Shown here piece by piece: positions 49,901 through 59,661 of a stretch of DNA of 64,000 bases (positions within the stretch are counted from its first letter, which is position 1; each line of letters opens with the position of its first letter). Made by a program: the position numbers and the translations under genes. Where the stretch lies: the NCBI GenBank assembly GCA_001972305.1, contig BDDD01000055.1:184751-248750 (forward strand). The letters run 5' to 3'. The notes beneath the pieces are model-generated. The model was not told the DNA's origin and ran no database searches. It worked only from the letters and a program-made list of their open reading frames with translations. Source of the DNA: Cephalotus follicularis. Its lineage: Eukaryota > Streptophyta > Magnoliopsida > Oxalidales > Cephalotaceae.

Positions 49901-50275
49901 GCAATATACGAATGAGATGAGCCCGGATCAATCAGAGTCCGTGCTAAAAGTTGAAATACATGAACCATACCTCCAATTACTGAGGGTGATCCAGCTGCAG
50001 CTCGCCGATCCATAGCATAAACTCTTCCCTGTACTGTAGGTGCAGATCCCATCGGCTGTTTACCGCGGTCTCCACGTGAACTAGTGCTAGGGCGGCCCTG
50101 CTGGAAACTTCCCTGAGGTCGATTCGAACCTTGTCCTGTTTGTCCTCCTGTGCTGAACTGATTCTGTGGACACTGGGTAGATATATGATCTGAAGCTCCA
50201 CAAGTCCAACACCTACCGTCTTTCCACCAGCAATCCTCAGAAGCATGGTTGGTACGACCACAATGCAACACATAA
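46888..50275 (-). pseudogene. Gy3 pol: protease, RT, RNase H, integrase
   Basis: One frame with two adjacent stops. A zinc knuckle truncated by the LTR junction ([13 protein letters not shown], first Cys lost) is followed by a second Cys-rich motif ([11 protein letters not shown]). Next come a protease with [10 protein letters not shown], an RT with [19 protein letters not shown] and [13 protein letters not shown], and an RNase H ([22 protein letters not shown]). The integrase zinc finger (CLTCQQVK) precedes the core ([30 protein letters not shown]) and the GPY/F module ending LRKYARH. Both stops (about 47719-47736) replace tryptophans in a segment where Gy1 has VAQWKWEH, consistent with G-to-A decay. 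The frame is open upstream into LTR sequence but without an ATG there. It is a better-preserved relative of Gy1 pol. Confidence 0.92.
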
Positions 50276-50919
50276 AAATAATTACATATATAAATATGCT
50301 GGTAGGCACTCGGTATAGAGCAACCTACCTGGAGGGGGTTGGAAACGGAGATCGTCTTCCTCAATTCCTGGACTTCTTTTCTTGCCAAGGACTACCTCAC
50401 TCCAAGTTGTTTCTTGCTTTATTTCCTTACTTCCCAGGGGACGGCTCACTCCTTCAGCAAATATATATATATGTGTGGGCAGGGACCCTTTCTTCTTGGC
50501 TTCTTCCTCTCTTTTTTCCAACAGCAGGTCCCCACTCTCCACTTTCTTCACTCTCTCGACATTTCTAGAACCAGTGAAAATGAAGAATGCCCAAAGCTTA
50601 TTCCAGGGCTGTCTTGGTCCATATATATATGCATCAAAAGAAGAATCTGGAATTCTCAAGAAATTCCTAAGGGATGCAGGCCATCTTCTGGGCTTGGGCT
50701 TGGCTGGGGCTGCCCTCTTAATAATCCTTTCCTTATTAAATTTTAAGTCCAAAACTTTGCACCATATAATCTTGGCCCAATAATTCTTAAGCCCAAAGTC
50801 ATAATTTATACCCCATTAAGGCCCAAATAATTACGTCATAAATTCGGGTCCAGCCCAAAATGTGGGAAAATAATTACAAGGCCCAATAATAATATTTTAT
50901 AATATTTAGGGCTCTTACA
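50276..50919 (-). repeat. LTR proximal part of Gy3
   Basis: Corresponds to Gy1 LTR from about 13400 to 14084. It keeps the strong splice-donor-like CAG|GTAGGT (50327-50331, minus) and TA-rich TATA-like stretches (about 50461 and 50620). Confidence 0.8.
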
Positions 50920-51481
50920 GTGGCTATGGTTCTTAGGATTGTGCCTACTAATGCTGCTGTTGTTTTTTTTTTTTTTTCTTGTTACTATGTTTTTCTCCCT
51001 TGTGGATTGACTATGGATGTTGATAGCTACTGTGTGCAAACTGGTTTTGTTTGTGTGGCTTCTGGGTTCTTTCGATTTTGATAACTTAGGGTAACAGTGA
51101 TTTGTGAACGAAAGCTCTCTGTGTGATTGTTTGTGACAATGGTGTGTAGCGGTTTATGTGACAAGAACCACAAACAACAACAGTTTCCAATGCTACGTGG
51201 GTCTGTTAATAGCTGTATGGTGGTGGACAGGGAGGTTGAAGGTAGTTTATTTTTCTCTGATTTTAGTCATTTTGTTTACCAAACGCTTATCCAAAAAGTG
51301 ATTCTACCCACAACACTTTTAGCCACAGCATTTTTACTCACAGCACTTTTAAAAGTGATTCTACACAATACACATCAATACCAAACGAACCTTAAGTCTA
51401 CTTAATAAACACTTAAAAATCAATTTATTATCGTGCCTCTAGTAGAGTGTCATACATTTTAACACGTTTGTCAACTATCAA

Positions 51482-51776
51482 TGATACTCTTTCTATACTA
51501 CTTATTAAGCAAAAGCACTCACTTTTGTCTTTTTTTAATTATAAATAAATATGAATTACTATTCTACCAATCATAATTTTATTTCAACAACTCTAATCCT
51601 ATTCTAACAACCTTAATCATATTTCAACAATTCTAAATTCTTATAAATAAGTATATATTGTTGTGAAGAAATGAAGAATTCATAATAAGAAATCTCTTAT
51701 TCTATCTTACTTTCCTTATTGATTTCTTTATAGTGCAATCTTCATTTGTTAGTTAATATCATAAGTTTATAGTACA
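51482..51776 (+). repeat. Probable copia LTR (solo or truncated) with downstream primer-like site
   Basis: About 295 bases from TGATACTCTT to ATAGTACA, followed by TTATCAGTACGAG (51777-51789). A TATCAGCACGAG-like word after the LTR is common in one group of plant copia leaders. No gag or pol follows on this strand. Pararetrovirus-like DNA begins about 100 bases later. The LTR start is the least certain edge. Confidence 0.4.
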
Positions 51777-51826
51777 TTATCAGTACGAGTCTCCGTCAAA
51801 CTGAGATTTGAGGTAATTTAAATTAG

Positions 51827-51831
<5 letters not shown>

Positions 51832-51885
<54 letters not shown>
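51832..51885. repeat. (CA)n microsatellite
   Basis: About 26 CA units, ending CATACATATAC. It lies exactly where the pararetrovirus-like protease reading frame stops being recognisable. Confidence 0.97.
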
Positions 51886-51889
<4 letters not shown>

Positions 51890-52175
51890 TATACTGGAAT
51901 TTTGAATTTAACACTAAGATTTTCACCATTTGCAGTGGATAATCTTCGTTTAGTTTTTTCAAAGAATTTTATCGAGATTAACCCTTCTTGAATGTAATTT
52001 AATTGTGCACCTGAGTCTATTAGGGAAGTTGTTTGAAGTTTAAAATAATCTTGTATTACAATGGTAATGTTAATATGTCATTTTTGATATGTTATTCTTT
52101 CTATGAGATTAGTAAATTTAGTTGACGTTTCTTCATGGGTTTCTTTGTCAGAGGAAGAGAAAGATGAATGTTTTT
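51886..52175 (-). pseudogene. Endogenous pararetrovirus-like aspartic protease fragment
   Basis: In minus sense a short frame reads TTSLIDSGAQLNYIQEGL then LSTANGENLSVKFKIPVY. This is the active-site DSGA segment and following strand of a retropepsin, in the style of plant Caulimoviridae polyproteins. It is cut off on one side by a CA microsatellite and on the other by element Ta1. No RT or RNase H follows, and upstream codons are broken by stops. It is read as the continuation of the 57433-58537 remnant. Family assignment rests on motif resemblance only. Confidence 0.6.
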
Positions 52176-52180
52176 ATAAT

Positions 52181-53232
52181 TGTTGATACAGAAATCCTTC
52201 TCTCAACAGTATCCTACGTGGAGGACTTTGATTTGTTAAGAGAAACGCTTCGTCACTGATGTCTGTAAGGAAGAAACGGATCCCGGACACCTGCACAAGT
52301 AACGACAATGGTGAAGGCCCAGGAGGTTGTTCTCCCGGGGACACTCCGACGCTCAAGTTAGTCAAGTGCTGGTGAAATATTATACTCTCTTGAATGTAAA
52401 AATTGCTGACCTTTGTTCAGTGTGTTGAACTTATATTTATAGTGGCGTTTGAGCATGAAATTCGGAATTGATGACTGTCCCCTAAGGAAATTCCGAGGAT
52501 CTCGGGATTTCCCTTATCTCCACCTGAATTATCTCTTTTTTCCTTTTGTTGTAGTTGATCACGATTCTATCTCCTTGTTTGGATAAGTGTAGATCCCGTG
52601 AAATCTGTTGTAGTTAATCTCTTTATCCTATCTTCCATATCTGTTAGTAGTTATCCTTATCTTTTTTACTTAGAGGATAAGGATCCCTAGAATTTAGGCT
52701 AACTCCCTGTCTTCATTCCGTAAATGAGAAGGAGTCCTTCTGTCCGAGGAGAGGAGCTGTTGTGAGGCCAATGAGATAGTCGGCCCCTGAATTCGAAGTC
52801 TTCTCGGCCCATAAACCTGTATTTGAATTGGATGGCCCTTGGTTGTTTGCCTGAGGGGATAGATCTTGGAAATAGAACTATTGGGCGTGTCCTCGGCACT
52901 TATGCCGAGGAGAGGTCCTCCATGAGTTGTCGCTTTCTTGACTCCCTGATTATAGTCATTTGGAATAGATGACTTGTTATGTGGCCGAGGGTGTCCTCGG
53001 CTGAGTTATTCCAAATGGTGTCCTCGGACCCGGATCCGAGGAAGCTGATTCTTGTACTGGAATCACTGGGTGTGTCCTCGGCACTTGTGCCGAGGAAGAG
53101 ACCTCCCTCTACCACTGTCAGGCTGGCGTACGTGCTTCCTCTGCCTTTAATTCATTAATTCTTATCTCTTTGTACACTTGGCTATGTGTCAGGTGGACAC
53201 GTGTTGTTTCAAATTTGACTTAATTTTTCACA
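52181..53232 (-). repeat. 3' LTR of Ta1
   Basis: About 1,050 bp. It contains TCCTCGGC..GCCGAGGA palindromic words (52889-53095). It ends ...TTTTTCACA, where the partner ends ...TTTTTCCCACA. No polypurine tract is evident beside it. Confidence 0.85.
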
Positions 53233-53332
53233 AACTGCTAGGGTTTCCCATCCTTTGGAGGTTGAGCCCCTGGCTACGATATATCCCCCCACTGGGGGTC
53301 CCTTTCAATCGGAGGGTAGCCCGGGGGCTGCC

Positions 53333-54901
53333 ATGGATGAATCATCCCCACCTGTAACCGAGACTGATTCCTCTGAAGTTGATGGCTTTGGGGTCAGTAC
53401 TCTTACTATGGATGACGTGGTTGAACTCGCCAGGAAGTTCAACCTCCCCTCTGGGTTGAGGTTTTGCCTCCCCAAGGATCCTCGGAGAGTCAAAAAAAGA
53501 AAAGAGGGTCTCTTTGTTGTCTCCGAGGGGGCTCTCAGCCATGGTCTGAGGATCCCTGTTTCTCCTTTTGCCTTGTCAATCTTGGAGACATTCCAAATCC
53601 ACCCTTCTCTTATGCAACCCCAATCGTGGAGTTTCATAATAGGATTTCTGGTTAGGTGTCAGGAGTCTGGGGTGACTCCCACAGTGGGATTGTTTAAACA
53701 ATTCCATGTCATTTCATCCTCGACAGGAAAACCTGGCTATTTTTTCAAGTCACGTCCTGGTGTCATCAAAATACTCACCAAACCAACCCAGTCCATCAAA
53801 AACTGGAGGAGGAGATACTTCCTAGTTACAAAAATAGAAGGGTTCACCCCCCCTGAGTGGTGCAATTCTTTGAATACCACCCACCTTAACAAAAAACCTT
53901 CCCTGTCCGAGGCCGAGGACCTAGACTTCAATAGGCTTATCAGTTTGAAGCCCGAGGAGGTGAATACTGTCGTCACCGAGGGGCGCCTGATACGGGCTGG
54001 CCTAAGTGTTGACCCGAGGCGGGGGTCACACTGGTCCGAGGCCGAGGAAGCTCCTGGGAGCGTGGGATCCCCGGCCCCATCCGTGTCCCAAGATATGGGA
54101 GAAAATTGTATTAAACTTTCATCTCCTCCGTCTTCTTTTTTGCCTTCGTATCTCTTCTAACTTGTTTAATTTTGTTTTACTAACGTTCTTGACCTCTGCC
54201 TTCGCAGCGATGTCTTCTCGGAGAAGTTTCAGCACTTTATTCTTGGCATGCAAGGGCTCTAAGCCCACCTCTGACGCAGCGGCAGAGAAGCGAAAAGAGG
54301 CCGAGGAAGAGGCCAGACTGAAGGCTGTGGCCGAGGAGGCCAGACAAAAAGTGGCCGAGGAGGCTGCCAAGAAGAAGGCTGCTGAGGGGGCCAGAAAAAG
54401 GGCCAAGGATGCTGCTGCTGGGGCTAAGCAGTTAAAGAGGGCCGGGTTCAAAGGCAAAGGGACCAAACGCCCCGGGGATGACCATTCCTCGGACAAGCTT
54501 CCACCTAAAAGGGGGAGGTTTATTACTGAAACTGAGATGGAGTCCATCCTCGGGCGAATTGCTGACGTCCCCATCATCCTACCCCCCCCAGAGACGTGGA
54601 GAGGATGTTGGATGAGCTAGAAGGAGTTGGGAAGGGCTCCTCTAGCTTGGATACTCCAGGGGTTCCTTTTGCTCTCAGCTCACTTTGTCTCTTCCCGGAA
54701 GAGCTGAAGCAAAAAGAAAAGTGGTCTAGCAAGGACCTTGTGCACAAATGCTTGCGAAGCCAATTTGAGGTAAATGGAGGTCCTCTGCCTGTACTGTTTG
54801 TTTTTGTATGTTCCCTTGTACTAACTTCATCTTCTTATGCAGGCTTTGAACAATAATCATCTCCTGATTGAGAACTACTCAATCATTTTGGAGAGGAATG
54901 A
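53333..54901 (+). CDS. Antisense ORF of Ta1 (putative gypsy-type transposon protein, PF04195-like), probably spliced
   Basis: It is transcribed opposite to gag. The ATG at 53333 (MDESSPPVTETD) is chosen; the frame is open back to the LTR. Residues about 70-190 carry the pattern seen in plant 'putative gypsy type transposon' proteins (PLSILETFQIHPSLMQPQSW-like region, FFKSRPG, WRRRYFLV). Exon 1 to about 54107 joins exon 2 (54208) through a 100-base intron (GTATTA...TTCGCAG) that preserves the frame. Exon 2 is an Ala/Glu/Lys-rich coiled coil with KRPGDDH. A second intron, 54770-54842 (GAG|GTAAAT...TATGCAG|GCT), joins exon 3 ALNNNHLLIEN. A one-base change in a C run near 54590 breaks exon 2. The ORF stops at the N bases. 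Its function is unknown. Confidence 0.65.
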
Positions 54902-54903
54902 NN

Positions 54904-56343
54904 TTCATCAGCAAGTGTCTCGTAGACACTATGGCCTCCAACAAGTTCAATCCTGGTCGCCCCACTATAGCGTTGTAAGGGCTGGGAGTATCCACCACCA
55001 GAAATGTCATCTCGACCTGAGACTGACGTGGGGCTGTGCCTGCGACCACTGACAGGTTGATTGATCCCAGAGGATGGATCGTCTCACCTGCAAAACCAAT
55101 CAGTGGGGTTTTAACCGGCTTCAACTGGTCGGCCGGAATCCTTAACTGATCAAAGGCATGCTTATATAGGATGTCGGCCGAGATGCCATTATCTATCAAA
55201 ATTCTCTTCATGGTAAAGAGCTCTACCAGAAGAGTTACCACCACTGGGTCATCATGAGGAAGACGTACTCCCTCATAGTCCGCCTCCGAGAAGGATATCA
55301 CCTCCTCATCTCCACCAGTTCTGAGCCTTTTGCTGTGAGGGACTTGTTGCACAGCAAGGGACTATCTCCCATAGGCTTTCCTTGCATTTGAGTCGTCGCC
55401 CCCCGACGCGACCCCTCCAGAGATGGTGTGGATAACACCTCTGGGTTGTTGCTGTTGCGGCTCCTCCTGCCGAGGAGCCTCTTCTCTTCTCTGCTCTCTT
55501 CTTCCCTGGGGAGCATCTCTATCGACATACTTGCGCAAATGCCCCTTCCTAATCAGATCCTCAATCTGATTTTTCAACTGCCTGCACTCCTCTGTATCGT
55601 GGCCATGGTCAAGATGATACCGGCAATACTTCTCTACACTTCTGTTCTCGGCTGGGGCCCTCATCTTCTCGGGCCACTGGAAGGGAACTTTATCTTGCTC
55701 CACTGCAAGTATCTTTGTGCGTGTATCCAGGAGGGGAGCAAAGGTGTTATAGGATCGTACTGGTGCTCCACCCCTGGATGTGCCTTCTCGCCTAGAAAGC
55801 TTGTGTCTGAGGTCCCCTTGGTCAGGTCCGGCCTCTCCTTCCTCTTCTCTCTTCTCTCGGGAGCATTTCGTGAAGGCTCCCTTCTCTCGTCTTGTTGGCC
55901 AGTCCAAGGTGCTTTTTGCTTCCTGGCCAACATCTCTTCCTCTGCATTAACATACCTTTCCGCCCTATTTAACAACTCTGCCATGTCCTTTGCTGGCCTC
56001 TTCAGCAAGGAGAAAACAAATTTGGAATTGCTCCTCAGCCCATTATTCAAGGCTTTTGCCTGGCACCACGTGGGTGCCTTGTCTCCACCTCTGGCCTCTG
56101 GGGGCCAGATACTCCTCGGACCACCGGCTGAGCGGGTCCTGCTTGCTGTTGTTGGTTGGCCAAAGTCGTGACCAACCGATCTGTGACTCGCTCCAACCCA
56201 TGAAGGAATTGGTTGAGTTGCTCCCCTGTAACGGGAGCTTGTTCTTGTGCCCCCATTTGGGCGACTTCTTCTGGAGGAGCTATGTTCTCCTGGCGGTGTT
56301 GGCTGCCAGTAGCTCCAACTCGGATGTTCTTCCTTGGAGGCAT
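54904..56343 (-). pseudogene. Ta1 gag-protease remnant
   Basis: From an ATG at 56343 (MPPRKNIRVG), a Gln-rich N-terminus (ANQQQQAGPAQPV) runs to about 56047. The central gag core is then missing. The frame jumps to the gag C-terminal part (LLKRPAKDMAELLNRAERYVNAEEEM) and a knuckle-like KYCRYHLDHGHDTEECRQLKNQIE (CX2-type Cys/His cluster at 55600). A protease follows, with KRILIDNGISADILYKHAF (the usual DSGSS is DNGIS here, so the active site is changed). Further on is NAIVGRPGLN. At least one stop (near 55360) and frameshifts are present. The sequence ends at 54904 beside the N bases, before RT. Confidence 0.85.
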
Positions 56344-56371
56344 GATTGGTGATGACTTCTCGTAGCGTTTC

Positions 56372-56387
56372 CCACAGACGGCGCCAA
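56372..56387 (-). other. Primer-binding site of Ta1
   Basis: The element-sense strand reads TTGGCGCCGTCTGTGG next to the 5' LTR. This is the form common in Tat-type and several other plant gypsy elements, unlike the initiator-Met site of Gy1, Gy2 and Co1. Confidence 0.75.
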
Positions 56388-56388
56388 T

Positions 56389-57432
56389 TGTTGATACAGA
56401 AATCCTTCTCTCAACAGTATCCTACGTGGAGGACTTTGATTTGTTAAGAGAATCGCTTCGTCACTGATGCCTGTAAGGAAGAAACGGATCCCGGACACCT
56501 GCACAAGTAACGACAATGGTGAAGGCCCAGGAGGTTGTTCTCCCGGGGACACTCCGACGCTCAAGTTAGTCAAGTGCTGGTGAAATATTATACTCTCTTG
56601 AATGTAAAAATTGCTGACCTTTGTTCAGTGTGTTGAACTTGTATTTATAGTGGCGTTTGAGCATGAAATTCGGAATTGATGACTGTCCCCTAAGGAAATT
56701 CCGAGGATTTCGGGATTTCCTTTATCTCCACCTGATTTTTCTCTTCTTTCCTTTGTTGTAGTTGATCACGATTCTATCTCCTTGTTTGGATAAGTGTAGA
56801 TCCCGTGAAAGTTAATCTCTTTATCCTATCTTCCATATCAGTTAGTAGTTATCCTTATCTTTTTTACTTAGAGGATAAGGATCCCTAGAATTTAGGCTAA
56901 CTCCCTGTCTTTATTCCGTAAATGAGAAGGAGTCCTTCTGTCCGAGGAGAGGAGCGGTTGTGAGGCCAATGAGATAGTCGGCCCCTGACTTCGAAGTCTT
57001 CTCGGCCCATAAACCTGTATTTGAATTGGATGGCCCTTGGTTGTTTGCCTGAGGGGATAGATCTTGGAAATAGAGCTATTGGGCGTGTCCTCGGCACTTA
57101 TGCCGAGGAGAGGTCCTCCATGAGTTGTCGCTTTCTTGACTCCCTGATTATAGTCATTTGGAATAGATGACTTGTTATGTGGCCGAGGGTGTCCTCGGCT
57201 GAGTTGTTCCAAATGGTGTCCTCGGACCCGGATCCGAGGAAGCTGATTCTTGTACTGGAATCACTGGGTGTGTCCTCGGCACTTGTGCCGAGGAAGACAC
57301 CTCCCTCTACCACTGTCAGGCTGGCGTACGTGCTTCCTCTGCCTTTAATTCATTAATTCTTATCTCTTTGTACACTTGGCTATGTGTCAGGTGGACACGT
57401 GTTGTTTCAAATTTGACTTAATTTTTCCCACA
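56389..57432 (-). repeat. 5' LTR of Ta1
   Basis: Partner of 52181-53232. On the + strand it ends CCCACA, possibly extending to CCCACATCA (57435). This is where the TGA that ends the flanking pararetrovirus-like frame falls. Confidence 0.85.
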
Positions 57433-58537
57433 TCAATTTTCCTTTTCTAAAATTTCATTTTCTTCTTCAATTTTTTTATTATTTCCTTGTTGATTAATAT
57501 AAATTGGTAAATAATAAAAAAACATAACGTATCCTTCAATTCTTTTCATATATTCATACAATGCAGTTTTAATATCATTTTGTTCAATTTCAGTGTATTT
57601 TTCAAAGAAATTGTATCTATTTCTTTTATTTTTTAGTTGAAGAAAATCTCTTCTTATTAAATTTTTATTAATTTCAAATGATTTATCAATTCGAATCATC
57701 ATAAAATGAGACGTATGTTTCATCTCAGAATACGTAGGAGAAATGAGTTCATTTAAATATTGAGAATATTCTTGAGTATAAACTCCTTTTAAAATATTTG
57801 ATTGACTTGAAATTTCGGATAATTTAGTTTTAGTGTCAAAATAATTTGATTGTCCAGATCTTACGCTAGAAGTAGAAGATCTATGTGGATGGAATTTATA
57901 ATTTTTATCTAGTTTTTCATCACAAATGTTTAAATAATTAAAATTTTCTTTTAAATTATTTGAAGTTGAATGGGTTTTAACAGTTTTATCAAATCTTAAT
58001 TTATTAAACCTTCTTCAGTTTGAGTAATTGAATGTAAGGAAGTGTTTTCAATATTTTCATGATTAAGAGCAATAGTATCAGATTGTAAGGACCAATCATC
58101 CGGAATATCAATATCACTCTATTTAATTTTTTGAGGGATTAAAATGTTTGAATCATTCGTTATGCATTTCATCATAGTAGTTTCTCCTTTAGTTAAATTG
58201 ACTAATGATTTAGGACAAATAGAGTTAGTAGCTTTATAATAAACATGATGAATTATAGCAATGATTTCAGATCCAAATAACATATTATAACCATGGAGCT
58301 TAATGTTAATTTTTAGGGTTTCTAAAATATTTTTATATGTTAAAGAAATGGTTAAATCTGGATATCCATCAAAATAGACAGGTCCATTGCATAAACTTGT
58401 TTCAATGGCTCTAATTAAGGAATTATCAAAATTTAAGTGCCTGACATCTCGGAGACATGCCAAAACTGAAGTATTTAAGCCTTGTCTAGTTAATGGTTTA
58501 ATTGTTACTTGAACTAAGGCAAAGTGAATGTATTTAA
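57433..58537 (-). pseudogene. Endogenous pararetrovirus-like movement-protein region (broken)
   Basis: In minus sense a frame from about 58537 contains KPLTRQGLNTSVLACLRD, then IETSLCNGPVYFDGYPDL, KNILETLKINIKLHGYNM and EIIAIIHHVYYKA. This is the conserved core of 30K-type movement proteins of plant Caulimoviridae. A stop follows at 58116-58118 and a one-base loss near 58005. A second stretch (57723-57433, MIRIDKSFEINKNLIRRDF..., rich in Lys, Glu and Asn) continues to the Ta1 boundary. Beyond Ta1 the protease fragment at 51886-52175 carries on the same polarity. It is an old, inactivated integrated copy. No capsid zinc finger, RT or RNase H is seen. The identification is by motif recall and needs a profile search. 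Confidence 0.65.
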
Positions 58538-58625
58538 ATCAAACAATCATATTCGCAAAAAAAGACAGTTACCATCAACCATTACAAACACTCCAATAGA
58601 CAAATCTCTTGTCCCAATTGCTAAA

Positions 58626-58950
58626 CCATTAACTACTATTTATTCAGACATTGTGAAAGGACAAAATTCAATCATTCCTCAAACTAGTACATAAAGAATC
58701 ATTGCTACCCAAAATCCCAATAGATCCGTTTACCGACACATTAAAAATCCTTATACTCAATTTATTTTCATTATTGAGCCAGAATACCAAAAAAATTGTA
58801 AAACACCTTTAGACATTGCAAGACGAGTCTTTTCGAAAGGCTGGAATTATTACAATAATCATCCCAAAAAAACCAACTTTATTATGAATTCATCCTAGTA
58901 GACACCGATTCCATTAAAATTTGCCCAAAATTTGATCCCAATAATCCCCA
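58626..58950 (+). pseudogene. Unidentified coding remnant
   Basis: A + strand frame with an internal TAA and two later stops reads PLTTIYSDIVKGQ... then NPYTQFIFIIEPEYQKN and TPLDIARRVFSKGWNYYNNHP. The composition (Asn, Lys, Tyr, Ile) and lack of repeats look like genuine decayed protein. I do not recognise a domain. It points away from the movement-protein remnant. It could be another ORF of the same integrated virus or an unrelated element. Confidence 0.4.
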
Positions 58951-59413
58951 ACTAATTACCCATATCTCTGTTTTTATTCAAAAAATTTATTAACTATATC
59001 CGAATGGGGATAACCTCCTCATCATTATAAACTATTCTCATCTTCTATATATATATATATATAATTTCGCGGTTTCATCGTTTGTGCGGATTACCGACGG
59101 CGTATGAAAACGTATGTCTCTATTATTATTTTAGTATATTACTTATCCATGCGGATCATCATATACGTGCTGTGAAACATTTTTGTGATTTACTCTTCTT
59201 TAGGTACCATTTGTCTACTGGAATTGCTCGAGACTTAGTGAGAACATATATGTTTAATATCTAACGGTACCACCTTACGATGTATAGGTGAGAACCCGTT
59301 TACTGTTTTATATATTATATTATTTGCTTTATGATCAATTTTATTTATTGTAATTATCTGATATTTTGTCCATTTAGTAATGTAAGTAAGGATATATATA
59401 TATATATATTCTT
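58951..59413. other. AT-rich DNA, possibly leader of Co2
   Basis: No gene is recognised. TA microsatellites lie at 59049-59062 and near 59394-59409. If Co2 has a 5' LTR it should be here or just left, but I could not find TG...CA ends or a primer site. Confidence 0.4.
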
Positions 59414-59420
59414 GTAAACT

Positions 59421-59598
59421 ATTATCACCACTTGAGATGGTGATTTAGTTGTAGGAAGCCGCTCGTTCATACTTGAAATCTGACGTTTGAGTCCGGCAAG
59501 CCCCATTATGCTCAAGTGGTCTCATGTCCTGATTAAATCGGGGGAAAGTGAGCGTGACATGTAATTGCACCAATAAGATCCTAATTTTTTTTATTGCA
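59421..59598 (+). mobile_element. tRNA-derived SINE (probable)
   Basis: A 178-bp insertion flanked by GTAAACT (59414-59420 and 59599-59605). Near the start, GATGGTGATTTAGTTG resembles a pol III A box. GTTTGAGTCC (59485-59494) resembles the B box at tRNA-like spacing. It ends with a T8 run and a few bases, as in plant SINEs with T tails. It has no ORF and lies in the leader of Co2. Confidence 0.55.
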
Positions 59599-59661
59599 GT
59601 AAACTTTATTTATTTCTTATGACTAAATGACATTTATTTTATTTTTTGATTCAGTATAAAA

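Larger units (their letters stand above)
45624..50919 (-). mobile_element. Ty3/gypsy element Gy3, chimeric structure
   Basis: Bounded by a perfect GTGGC duplication (45619-45623 and 50920-50924), with the same LTR ends as Gy1 (TGTCACGCC...GCTCTTACA). In minus sense it starts with about 645 bp of LTR (50919-50275). It passes straight into the gag zinc knuckle and pol, and from the integrase end passes straight into about 1,280 bp of LTR (46905-45624). The two LTR parts correspond to different, non-overlapping parts of the Gy1 LTR. The primer site, most of gag and the polypurine tract are absent. It therefore cannot replicate as it stands, although its pol frame is nearly intact. Confidence 0.85.
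45098..51391. mobile_element. Non-autonomous TIR element, split by Gy3
   Basis: Pieces 45098-45623 and 50925-51391 (about 990 bp together) end in inverted CGCCCGTTTGGTA and TACCAAACGAACC. TTAAG lies on both sides (45093-45097 and 51392-51396). Sub-terminal copies of ACCAAACG/CGTTTGGTA occur in both orientations inside. No transposase is present. The TTTGGTA-type terminus and a TTA/TAA-containing target site suggest PIF/Harbinger-like ancestry, which is inference. The gypsy insertion used GTGGC within it as target. Confidence 0.6.
52181..57432 (-). mobile_element. Tat-like Ty3/gypsy element Ta1 lacking polymerase
   Basis: The LTRs 52181-53232 and 56389-57432 are nearly identical (a 9-base gap and some two dozen changes by eye), so this is a fairly recent insertion. 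They begin TGTTGATACAG on the + strand. In minus sense: 5' LTR, primer site with GGCGCCGTCTGTGGG, truncated gag, protease. RT, RNase H and integrase are missing. Next to the 3' LTR lies an ORF in the opposite direction, the arrangement known for Tat-lineage elements such as Grande, RIRE2 and Retand. Two N bases (54902-54903) mark the join between protease and antisense ORF. The target duplication is unclear. Confidence 0.82.

Noticed and set aside
53333..54620. Treating the + strand ORF as a host gene
   Set aside because: It lies entirely between the LTRs of Ta1 and matches the known placement of antisense ORFs in Tat-type elements.
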